This document shows positions 1 through 8,358 of a stretch of DNA of 15,421 nucleotides, in pieces. Each line of letters begins with the position of its first letter. Within the stretch, counting starts at the first letter, position 1. Position numbers and translations under genes: made by a program. A model generated the notes under the pieces. The model did not search any database and was not told where the DNA came from. It saw only the letters and a program-made list of their open reading frames with translations. Source of the stretch: Opitutus sp. GAS368 (lineage in GTDB: Bacteria; Verrucomicrobiota; Verrucomicrobiia; Opitutales; Opitutaceae); assembly GCA_945861235.1 (NCBI GenBank), contig CAMATV010000030.1, forward strand, positions 1 through 15,421. The letters run 5' to 3'.

Positions 1-1910
<1,910 letters not shown>

Positions 1911-2015
1911 GATGGGCGGAGTTCGGAGATGAAGATCGGAGTTCGGAGAATCGCAGAGGCAAAGGAGCGGAGCGGGGACGGTCAAAGGCAATTGCGAGGA
2001 CGGGGCCGGAAGGGG

Positions 2016-2032
2016 CTTCACTGAAAGTGAAG
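2016..2032. promoter_or_regulatory. Perfect inverted repeat upstream of icd, possible operator or hairpin
   Basis: The sequence cttcact-gaa-agtgaag has perfect 7-bp arms around a 3-base centre, 106 bp upstream of the icd start codon. The symmetry is directly visible. A role as a repressor site or as an RNA hairpin is inference only. Confidence 0.35.
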
Positions 2033-2050
2033 TCTGTGCTTGCAGTGACG

Positions 2051-2066
2051 TGGGCGGTGCCGCCCA
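2051..2066. repeat. Perfect inverted repeat tgggcgg-tg-ccgccca
   Basis: Two perfect 7-bp GC-rich arms are separated by 2 bases. It is one of four small palindromic elements within about 105 bp (2016-2119) of the icd / hydrolase spacer. It could be a REP-like element, a protein-binding site or an extruded hairpin; the sequence alone does not decide. Confidence 0.4.
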
Positions 2067-2083
2067 TGGGATCGGCAACGACT

Positions 2084-2119
2084 GGGCGAGATGCCCGCTT
2101 GCTCTCGGGCGAGACGCCC
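2084..2119. repeat. Two direct copies of gggcgagaygccc, period 23 bp
   Basis: Copies lie at 2084-2096 and 2107-2119, differing at one base (t or c). Each copy is itself a short inverted repeat (gggc / gccc). The gagacgc core also appears, inverted, in the spacer at 14604-14630. This suggests a dispersed short repeat in this genome, which the window alone cannot prove. Confidence 0.4.
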
Positions 2120-2221
2120 CAGGAACGCCGCTTGCGTGTGACGCTCCCAAGGTGTGTGTGACGGGATTTGGGCTCGCACGCTCCGCTCGCGCGGCGAGAC
2201 TTCGTGGAGCTTTCCCTTCCC

Positions 2222-3157
2222 ATGAAATCATCCTGCTTCTGTTTCGCGGCCCTGCTGGCGGGTGCGTCCGCGGTCCTCGCCCAAATCAACACGGTGCAGA
2301 CCGTCGCGACCGGCGTTTATTTTCACGAAGGCGATCCGCGGCGGGGCCACAGCAATAACGGGTGGATCGTGTTCGACGATTTCGTGTTGGTGATCGACGC
2401 GAATTATCCCTCGGGGGCGAAGATCGTGATGCCGCAAATCGCGGCGACGACGGCCAAGCCGGTGCGGTTTGTTTTCGATACGCACCACCACGGCGACCAC
2501 GCCTACGGCAATCAACTTTGGGCTGAGGGAGGGGCCACGTTGGTCGCCAGCACGCGGGCGCTCGAGGAGATGAAGCAGGTCGAGACGGGGTTCTTCGGGT
2601 CGGCACCGGGACGCTGGGAGGGAGCCGCAAAAAACCGCCCGGACGTGGCGGCGACGAAACTCAAACCGCCGGTGATGTTGTTTCCCAAGGATCTATTTTT
2701 GGACGACGGGCAGCACCGCGTGGAGCTGAAGTGGTTTGGTACGGGGCACACGAAAGGCGACGCGTATGCTTGGCTGCCGAAGGAAAAAATTCTCTTTACC
2801 GGCGACGCGTGCGTGAACGGTCCGCACAACAACGTGAACGATGGATCGATCACGGAGTGGATCAAGACGCTCGAACTCGTGAAGCAACTGGGTGCGGAAA
2901 AAATTTGCCCGGGACACGGCCCGATGGCCGGACCCGAAATTCTGGTCGACCAGCAGAGCTATTTTGTCGCGCTGCTCGCGCAGGCCAAGGCTCAGCTCGA
3001 CCGCGGCCAGACGCCCGCCGAGATCAAAGCGGCCCTCCCGACGATCGCTGAGGCGTTGAAGCAGAATCCGCGCATCGCGCGCTACGTCCCTGCCAACCTG
3101 ACGGCGCATCTGACCAAGGCGTGCGTCGAACAAGGTGGGCAGCCGTTGCCAAAGTAA
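2222..3157 (+). CDS. Exported metallo-beta-lactamase-fold hydrolase
   Basis: A 311-residue zinc hydrolase of the metallo-beta-lactamase superfamily. The ATG at 2222 was chosen because it opens directly onto a signal peptide (MKSSCFCFAALLAGASAVLA, then Q), so the protein is probably periplasmic. An in-frame extension to 2168 would bury that signal. The metal-binding set is complete: HHHGDH at 88-93 (H88, H90, D92, H93), H176 in GTGHTKGD, D195 in LFTGDACV and H232 in CPGHG. The ~55-residue tail after the fold is helical in character. The substrate is not evident: the family includes beta-lactamases, quinoprotein-relay hydrolases, thioesterases and lactonases. It is the first of three same-strand genes for exported proteins, but the 70-bp gap to the next gene does not prove an operon. 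No clear ribosome-binding site is visible. Confidence 0.9.
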   Translation: MKSSCFCFAALLAGASAVLAQINTVQTVATGVYFHEGDPRRGHSNNGWIVFDDFVLVIDANYPSGAKIVMPQIAATTAKPVRFVFDTHHHGDHAYGNQLWAEGGATLVASTRALEEMKQVETGFFGSAPGRWEGAAKNRPDVAATKLKPPVMLFPKDLFLDDGQHRVELKWFGTGHTKGDAYAWLPKEKILFTGDACVNGPHNNVNDGSITEWIKTLELVKQLGAEKICPGHGPMAGPEILVDQQSYFVALLAQAKAQLDRGQTPAEIKAALPTIAEALKQNPRIARYVPANLTAHLTKACVEQGGQPLPK

Positions 3158-3227
3158 GCAACGGCGCGCGATTTGACATCGCCGCCCACGGGGCCCGCTG
3201 CCCACACTGCGGCTTGCTTCCATTGCC

Positions 3228-3776
3228 ATGAAAAAAATCTTCGTCCTGTTCTTGCTCAGCGTCGTCGGACTTTTCGCCCAGGCGGAAACGGTCAAGCTCG
3301 GCGGGCGTGGCACCCTTACGGTTTACATCGGAGACAATTGGTCGATGGAAACGGCGGACTACGGCGACCGGCGCATCATCAAGATCAGGCCGAAGGGGAC
3401 TCATGTGAATGCGCATAGTGAGCTGACGGTCACGTTTCCCGAGACGGACCGCTTCGACACGAAGGCCCGCCTCAAAATGCGGGTGGAGATCGATGCGATG
3501 AAATTTGCGGAGCAGTCGGTCGAAGGGAAGGCGCGCGGTAAGGAATTCTCCCTCGTTGGCGGTTACGGTTACTATTGTTCATTTACCGACCCGGACCTGA
3601 TCGGCAAACCGCCGCAGGAAGGTAATTTCAAGACTATCAGCGTCGGCATCATCCGGCTCGCGGCGGACGTCGTCGTGGAGGTTTCGATCAATGCGGACGG
3701 CTTCACGAGTGCGCCTTACAACGAATTACTCGGCGCGATTGAGGGCATGGAGTTCAAGGCGGGTGCTGGACGCTGA
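3228..3776 (+). CDS. Small secreted protein of unknown function
   Basis: A 182-residue protein that I do not recognise. The ATG at 3228 opens a clear signal peptide (MKKIFVLFLLSVVGLFAQA, probably cleaved before E20). The mature part alternates short polar and hydrophobic stretches (TLTVYIGDNW, SELTVTFPE, VVVEVSINADGF), suggesting a beta-rich soluble fold. It has no Cys pair and no obvious catalytic motif; GGYGYYCSF near the middle is the most distinctive stretch. It lies between two other exported proteins on the same strand. Codon use matches the neighbours, and the signal peptide makes a real gene more likely than a chance ORF. Confidence 0.8.
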   Translation: MKKIFVLFLLSVVGLFAQAETVKLGGRGTLTVYIGDNWSMETADYGDRRIIKIRPKGTHVNAHSELTVTFPETDRFDTKARLKMRVEIDAMKFAEQSVEGKARGKEFSLVGGYGYYCSFTDPDLIGKPPQEGNFKTISVGIIRLAADVVVEVSINADGFTSAPYNELLGAIEGMEFKAGAGR

Positions 3777-3915
3777 ACGAGCGTGGTGCCTCCTCTTCGG
3801 TAGCCGGTGCTTTTCAGCCCATGGAGGGGAGCGGCAAAGTACCGTAATGTCCGCATGGCGCGCGGCGGGTGAATCTGGGATTGCCCCTGCGAGATCCGAG
3901 CGCGACCGTGGGCAA

Positions 3916-5115
3916 ATGTTGCCCCCACGCCCTTGGTTTCCAGCGGTCTTTGCATTGGTTCGCACCGGTCTGTTCGTCGTGGGCATGACGAGTGCTGCCG
4001 TGCTCGCCGCGACGCGGACGATCGTGAAAGAGGGCATTGACCCATCAGGCTTTGACGATTCGCGGCATCATTGGCGCAACATCATTCAACCGGAGCGGTT
4101 CATGCAGGCGACGGGGCCGGATCAGCCCGCGTACGCTCCGGAACAGGTGCGCGAAATCGCGGCGAATGTTTTGCTTTTCCAAAGGGACAACGGCGGCTGG
4201 CCGAAAGATTACGATATGCGCGCGGTGCTCACCGAGGAGCAGAAAAAACAAGTGCGGGCGACGCAGGCGAAGACCGATACGAGCTACGACAATCACAACA
4301 CGCACACGCAGGTCGCCTATCTGGCGAAGGCCTTTGTGGCGACGGGCGATCCCGGGCTGCGTGACGCCTGCGTGCGTGGCGTGGACTTCATCCTGTCATC
4401 GCAATACGCGAACGGCGGCTTTCCCCAATGGTGGCCGAATCCCGGTTCGATCGCGAAGCGAATCACGCTCAACGACGGCGTGATGATCGGCATCATGAAC
4501 GTCCTGAAGGACGCGGCCGATCGCGTGCCGGACCTCGCGTGGATCGACGAAACCCGACGGTTGCGCTGTGCCGAAGCCGAAGCGCGCGGGACGGCGTGTC
4601 TGCTGAAGATGCAGGTGACGGCGAACGGCCTGCGCACCGGCTGGGGCCAGCAGCACGACGAAAAAACCTTCGAGACGGTGGGCGCCCGGACCTTTGAGCT
4701 GCCGTGCATCGCGCCTGGCGATACGGTGGCTGTCGTTGAGTTCTTGATGCGCTACGAACGCCCGTCGGCCGAGATGGTCGCGGCGGTGGAGGCAGCGGTG
4801 ACCTGGTTGAAAAAAAACCAGATCAACGGATTCACCACCAAACGGGTGCCTGCCCCGCCGGCGGAGTTTGCGCGGCACAAGACCGACTTCGACGTGGTGG
4901 TCGTGGCCGACGAACAAGCCCAGCCCATGTGGGCCCGGATGGTCGAGCCCGGCAGCGATCGGCCGATTTTCGCGAGCCGCGATGGCATTAAGGTTTATGC
5001 ACTCGCGGAGGTTGACCGGGAGCGTCGCACGGGCTCGGGCTGGTATGTGAATGCCCCGCGGCGGCTCCTCACCAAGGATTACCCGGCATGGCGGGCGAAG
5101 CTCGCGGCCAAGTAG
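3916..5115 (+). CDS. Secreted pectate lyase, polysaccharide lyase family 10
   Basis: Cleaves polygalacturonate (de-esterified pectin) by beta-elimination. From the ATG at 3916 the protein has 399 residues with a signal peptide (MLPPRPWFPAVFALVRTGLF to about A31), so it is exported. Family-10 landmarks occur in order: QRDNGGWPKDYDM (89-101), DNHNTHTQVAYLAKAF (125-140), GVDFILSSQYANGGFPQWWP (155-174) and ITLNDGVM (183-190). They continue with GLRTGWGQQHDE (238-249), TWLKKNQINGF (296-306) and the C-terminal PIFASRDG ... ERRTGSGWYVNAP (350-381). The fold is an all-helical toroid, and the protein is a single catalytic module without a visible carbohydrate-binding domain. The frame stays open upstream to ATGs at 3847 and 3691, but those starts hide the signal peptide and the latter overlaps the preceding gene. 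The stop is only 13 bp from the end of the convergent cupin gene. Confidence 0.9.
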   Translation: MLPPRPWFPAVFALVRTGLFVVGMTSAAVLAATRTIVKEGIDPSGFDDSRHHWRNIIQPERFMQATGPDQPAYAPEQVREIAANVLLFQRDNGGWPKDYDMRAVLTEEQKKQVRATQAKTDTSYDNHNTHTQVAYLAKAFVATGDPGLRDACVRGVDFILSSQYANGGFPQWWPNPGSIAKRITLNDGVMIGIMNVLKDAADRVPDLAWIDETRRLRCAEAEARGTACLLKMQVTANGLRTGWGQQHDEKTFETVGARTFELPCIAPGDTVAVVEFLMRYERPSAEMVAAVEAAVTWLKKNQINGFTTKRVPAPPAEFARHKTDFDVVVVADEQAQPMWARMVEPGSDRPIFASRDGIKVYALAEVDRERRTGSGWYVNAPRRLLTKDYPAWRAKLAAK

Positions 5116-5128
5116 CCGGCGAGCGGAA

Positions 5129-5986
5129 TTACTTTGCGGCGGCTTTGGGCGTGGCCGCCGTGACAATCCGAATCACGTGGTAGCTCGCCGTCGTGCCCCC
5201 GACGTTCTTCATGCCGTGCTCGTCGTTCGATCCGTAGAAAAAAATTGAGCCGGGCCCGCCGCGGTTCGTCACCCCGTTGATGGTCACTGCCATCACGCCT
5301 TCCTTCACGACGATGATCTCCTCGTCGGGATGGCGGTGAGAGGCGTGGGGAGTTTCGCCGGGATTGAGGGTAGTGACATGGCACTCGAAGTTGTGGCACG
5401 TGACGGTGGGCGAATTAACGACGTCGCGGCGGGCGCCGACTTTGGTGGGCTTTACCGCAAGTTGCTCCCAGTTGAAAACGGTGGAGGCGAGTTTGCCGGG
5501 CAAGTTGGCGGCGGCGGCGCCTTGGGCCGGAGCGCTCCGCGTGGCGACGGTCTCGAAGTTGAAAACAAGATACGTGGCCGGAGTGGTGCCGGCGTTGCGG
5601 ATCGCGTGGAGATCGTTCGAAGCGTAAAAAAGCAGCGAGCCGGGGCCGGCGAGCTGGGTGCGACCGTTAATGTGCACCTCGACGGTGCCGTCCTTGATAA
5701 TAATGAACTCCTCGCGCGCGTGCCGGTGGGGCGCGTGGGAAGCCTGGCCGACGTTGAGGGTGGTGATGTGTGACTCGAACTTTTCGAAGGTGGCCGACGG
5801 AAGATTGACGACATCGCGGAGTTGGCCGACGGCGGTGGTCTTAACCTTGAGTTGCTCCCAGATAAAAACTTGGGATTTGAGGATGGCGGGCTGAACGGCG
5901 GGGGCAGGCGCTTGGGCTACAACGATCGAGGGGGCGAGGAGTGACGCGGTGACGTAGGTAGCGAACAAAAGGCGGGAAACGTGCAT
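5129..5986 (-). CDS. Exported double-cupin (bicupin) protein
   Basis: A 285-residue protein with a signal peptide (MHVSRLLFATYVTASLLAPS, cleavage after about A24) and two tandem cupin domains. The domains cover about 39-147 and 169-277 and are clearly homologous: VFIWEQLKVK / VFNWEQLAVK, QLRDVVNLPSAT / ARRDVVNSPTVT, GPGSLLFYASNDLHAIRN / GPGSIFFYGSNDEHGMKN. The offset is 130 residues. Both keep a full metal-binding set: H87, H89, E93, H127 in the first and H217, H219, E223, H257 in the second. The ATG at 5986 was preferred to upstream in-frame starts because it exposes the signal peptide. Likely roles are sugar or small-acid binding, isomerisation or dioxygenation; the substrate is unknown. 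It is convergent with the pectate lyase gene, which makes a carbohydrate role tempting but unproven. It is not a single-domain KdgF type. Confidence 0.87.
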   Translation of the reverse strand: MHVSRLLFATYVTASLLAPSIVVAQAPAPAVQPAILKSQVFIWEQLKVKTTAVGQLRDVVNLPSATFEKFESHITTLNVGQASHAPHRHAREEFIIIKDGTVEVHINGRTQLAGPGSLLFYASNDLHAIRNAGTTPATYLVFNFETVATRSAPAQGAAAANLPGKLASTVFNWEQLAVKPTKVGARRDVVNSPTVTCHNFECHVTTLNPGETPHASHRHPDEEIIVVKEGVMAVTINGVTNRGGPGSIFFYGSNDEHGMKNVGGTTASYHVIRIVTAATPKAAAK

Positions 5987-6131
5987 GAGAGAACGTGGTG
6001 GGTAGGGGTGGGCAACGATCACGCGTCTGACGAGGGGAACCGGGAATCGATGCGCGCTCGGCGCGACCACGGGGTGGCGGACTTTCGAGGTGACATCGTG
6101 AAAGTGATCACGCACGTTCCGCCACCTCCCC
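5987..6131. other. Divergent spacer between cupin gene and membrane protein gene
   Basis: These 145 bp carry the promoters of both divergent genes. I see no clear -35/-10 pair, no strong Shine-Dalgarno site for either start, and no notable repeat. Confidence 0.4.
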
Positions 6132-6737
6132 GTGTCACTCCTTGTTTTCTACCTCGTCGTCGTCACTCTCGGTATTCTCAGCATGGGCTTTCAAATGCTC
6201 GGCTCGCGACTGCTCAGTCCACACTTTGGTTCAGCCATCGATGTGTGGGCCTGTCTCATCTCGACCTTTCTGGCCGCGTTTAGCATCGGCTCGATGGCGG
6301 GCGGTGTGATCAGCAATCTGGAAGGCGCGGCGCGGCGGCGAAGTCAGTTGATCTGTGCGCTTGCGGCGGTCGTCTCGTTGGCGGTCACCGCGCTGTTTGG
6401 CCGGGCGCTCGTGGGGCAGATTGAAATCGCAGTCACCGCGGTGTTGCCGGGGGTGTTGGCGTCATGCCTCGCGCTGTTTTTCGTGCCGGTGACGGCGCTC
6501 TCGACGTTTTCGCCGCAGTGTGTGCAATTTCTTGCACAGCGGGGCACGGCACCGGGCAAGGCCTCGGGTCTCGTCTACGGAGTGAGCACGTTGGGGAATA
6601 TCGCCGGCGTGATGCTCACGACCTTTGTCTTGATTCCTCATTTTCGGGTCTCGACGCTACTCTACATCTGGCTCGCGGTTGCGGTGTTGAATTTGGCGGC
6701 GTTACTGCGGTTTCTCCGCACCCCTACTTCCCTATGA
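6132..6737 (+). CDS. Six-helix membrane protein, membrane half of a fused MFS/spermidine-synthase-type system
   Basis: A 201-residue integral membrane protein. The start is GTG at 6132 (MSLLVFYLVV): an in-frame TGA at 6105 closes the frame upstream and no ATG lies between. Hydrophobic segments at roughly 4-24, 37-60, 73-92, 101-122, 146-168 and 172-193 predict six membrane helices. The stretch GSRLLSPHFGSAIDVWACLI (24-43), followed by AAFSIGSMAGG, resembles the N-terminal membrane module of bacterial proteins annotated as 'fused MFS/spermidine synthase'. Here the synthase part is not fused. It is encoded by the next gene, whose ATG overlaps this stop in ATGA, so the two are very probably translationally coupled and form one complex. 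What it transports, if anything, is unknown. Confidence 0.82.
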   Translation: MSLLVFYLVVVTLGILSMGFQMLGSRLLSPHFGSAIDVWACLISTFLAAFSIGSMAGGVISNLEGAARRRSQLICALAAVVSLAVTALFGRALVGQIEIAVTAVLPGVLASCLALFFVPVTALSTFSPQCVQFLAQRGTAPGKASGLVYGVSTLGNIAGVMLTTFVLIPHFRVSTLLYIWLAVAVLNLAALLRFLRTPTSL

Positions 6738-7651
6738 AAATTCTCCGGTGTATCCTCGGTCTAGCCGTCGCGAGCGCGTCCTTGGCTGCGGCCGAGGCGG
6801 GCAACTACGTCGAGAGCTTCGACACGATCTACAATAGTCTGACGATTGAGAGGACCGGCTCCGTCGTCGAGCTGCGCGCCCGCTCGCGCCGGGGGGAAGC
6901 GTTGGAATCGGCGGTCGATTTGAGCGATCCCTTGAAGCTGATGGTGGCCTATACGCGTTCACTTTACGCGGGACTTTTTTTTCAACCGAAGCCATCGCGG
7001 GTGTTGATGATCGGTCTGGGTGGGGCGGGTTTTCACCGGTTGTTTTCGGCCGCGTATCCAGACTCGCTGCTGCAATCCGTGGAGCTTGATCCGAAAGTGC
7101 TCGAACTCTGCGAGACGCGGATGGGCTTCAAGCCGACGGGCAAAATGCCCGTGGCGCTCACGGACGGACGGATGTTTGTGAAGCGGGACAAGACCCAGTG
7201 GGATTGGATCATCCTCGATGCGTTTCGGGGTGGGTTCGTGCCGCCGCACCTGAAGACGGAAGAGTTTTATCGAGAATGCGCCGGACGCCTCAGCGACCGC
7301 GGTGTTTTTATCAGCAATCTTCACTCGGGCACCGAGCTTTTCCACTCGGACATCAAGACGATCAGGGCCGTGTTTCCGCAGGTGGTGCTCTTTGAGACGG
7401 AGGGCCGCGGCAACGTGATCGCGTGCGCCGTCAAGTATCTCACCCCTGACATGACCCAACCGCAGAACTGGGCCGCGGTTGAAAAAGCGGTGGCGCACGT
7501 TTTCGAAGGCCGGCTTGATTTGACGGCCCTCAAAGCCGAGCGCATGGCGATTCCGAAGAAGCAGGTCGAGCGGGCTCGGTTGTTGACGGATGATTTTTCG
7601 CCCGTCGAGTTTCTCGACGCGATGAAGACCAACAACACCGGACCGAAGTGA
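6734..7651 (+). CDS. Spermidine-synthase-like protein with N-terminal signal or anchor
   Basis: A 305-residue protein with a class-I methyltransferase-like (spermidine synthase) fold. Residues 1-21 (MKILRCILGLAVASASLAAA, then E) form a signal peptide or membrane anchor. Next come an N-terminal strand region (NYVESFDTIYNSLTIER), the nucleotide-binding loop MIGLGGAGFHR (92-102) and the acidic strand end SVELDP (115-120). DGR (144-146) and DWIILDAFRGG (157-167) occupy the positions of the synthase catalytic region, and LTDDFSPVEFL (284-294) is a family C-terminal signature. Classical spermidine synthases have a DSSDP-like motif where this has DAFRGG, so polyamine synthesis should not be assumed. 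Its ATG overlaps the preceding stop (ATGA). The hydrophobic N-terminus is unusual for an enzyme that would need a cytosolic cofactor such as (decarboxylated) S-adenosylmethionine. Confidence 0.85.
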   Translation: MKILRCILGLAVASASLAAAEAGNYVESFDTIYNSLTIERTGSVVELRARSRRGEALESAVDLSDPLKLMVAYTRSLYAGLFFQPKPSRVLMIGLGGAGFHRLFSAAYPDSLLQSVELDPKVLELCETRMGFKPTGKMPVALTDGRMFVKRDKTQWDWIILDAFRGGFVPPHLKTEEFYRECAGRLSDRGVFISNLHSGTELFHSDIKTIRAVFPQVVLFETEGRGNVIACAVKYLTPDMTQPQNWAAVEKAVAHVFEGRLDLTALKAERMAIPKKQVERARLLTDDFSPVEFLDAMKTNNTGPK

Positions 7652-7753
7652 TCGGGGTGGTTGGTCCGACCGGTTCGCGGGTCTAACCTGCAATAGATGC
7701 TGACGAGCGGGCAAGGGCACGGCGTGTCGACGACTGCCGCCCTATCGGGGAAA
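7652..7753. other. Convergent spacer between synthase-like gene and lspA
   Basis: 102 bp between two converging stops. Read on the minus strand, an interrupted pairing (agggc-ggc with gcc-gt-gccct, about 7710-7743) could form after lspA, but no T-run follows. No convincing intrinsic terminator is visible for either gene. Confidence 0.4.
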
Positions 7754-8314
7754 TCACTGCGGTGCGCGGAGCGACTGCCAAAGATACAAAATCACTCCGA
7801 CGCAGATGCCGGAGTCGGCGACGTTAAAGGTCGGGTAGATGTAACTGCCGAAATGGAGGTCGACGAAGTCGATGACGTGGCCGTGCAGGAGGCGATCGAC
7901 GAGGTTGCCCAGAATACCGCCGCAGAGGAGGCCGAAGCAGATTTGGGCGAGGCGATCGCGGAGGCCGAGGGCATCGCGCCAGAAAAAAATCGCGAGGAGA
8001 GTGCCGAACGCGAGGATCGCCAGCATGACGCTCTGGCCCGAGAACATGCTCCACGCGGCCCCGGTGTTGCCCACATGGACGAGGTAGAAAAATCCCTTGA
8101 TGATGCGGATCGCGCCGGCCGCTTCGCCGTAAGTGCCCAACGGCAGGCGCTGTGCGATCCACAGCTTGGTGAGCTGGTCAGCGACGAATACTGCCAGCGC
8201 TAACCCCAGCAAAAGTCGGTAGCCTAAAATTCTCTGAGTTCTCGGCTTCCTTGGTTCGACCCTGGCTGGGGTTGAGCCGAGGGGCGACGAAGACGTGCTC
8301 GGTTCTTCGTCCAT
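7754..8314 (-). CDS. lspA: Lipoprotein signal peptidase (signal peptidase II)
   Basis: Inner-membrane aspartyl protease that removes the signal peptide of diacylglyceryl-modified prolipoproteins. It has 186 residues and all family blocks: DQLTK (46-50), NTGAAWSMFSG (83-93), GGILGNLVDRLLHGHVIDFVD (blocks 132-152) and FNVADSGI (163-170). By analogy with the Pseudomonas enzyme, the catalytic aspartates are D149 (VIDF) and D167 (VADS). Four membrane helices are evident (about 31-53, 95-112, 121-138, 166-183). The ~28-residue N-terminus before the first helix is Ser/Pro/Arg-rich and longer than in E. coli. The ATG at 8314 is the natural start. It is the last gene of the minus-strand ileS / DksA-like / lspA block, 44 bp after the preceding stop. 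Confidence 0.95.
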   Translation of the reverse strand: MDEEPSTSSSPLGSTPARVEPRKPRTQRILGYRLLLGLALAVFVADQLTKLWIAQRLPLGTYGEAAGAIRIIKGFFYLVHVGNTGAAWSMFSGQSVMLAILAFGTLLAIFFWRDALGLRDRLAQICFGLLCGGILGNLVDRLLHGHVIDFVDLHFGSYIYPTFNVADSGICVGVILYLWQSLRAPQ

Positions 8315-8358
8315 GGGTCCGTAATGGCCAAGAATGAATCAGGAATCCAAGGACCCGC

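Larger units (their letters stand above)
1911..2221. other. Divergent intergenic spacer, 311 bp
   Basis: This spacer separates icd (minus) from the metallo-hydrolase gene (plus) and must hold both promoters. I see no convincing sigma-70 hexamers. It contains a 13-bp direct repeat (cggagttcggaga at 1917-1929 and 1937-1949) just upstream of the icd start. It also holds perfect inverted repeats at 2016-2032 and 2051-2066, and two copies of gggcgagaygccc at 2084-2096 and 2107-2119. No RNA gene or plausible small CDS was recognised. Confidence 0.6.

Noticed and set aside
3691..3915. N-terminal extension of the pectate lyase from ATG 3691 or 3847
   Set aside because: The extension would overlap the previous gene or precede the signal peptide with an Arg-rich stretch; the ATG at 3916 gives a normal secreted protein.
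6725..6745. Sequencing frameshift joining the membrane and synthase genes
   Set aside because: The junction has no homopolymer error signature, shows a neat ATGA overlap, and the second protein begins with a sensible hydrophobic N-terminus; two real genes are more likely.
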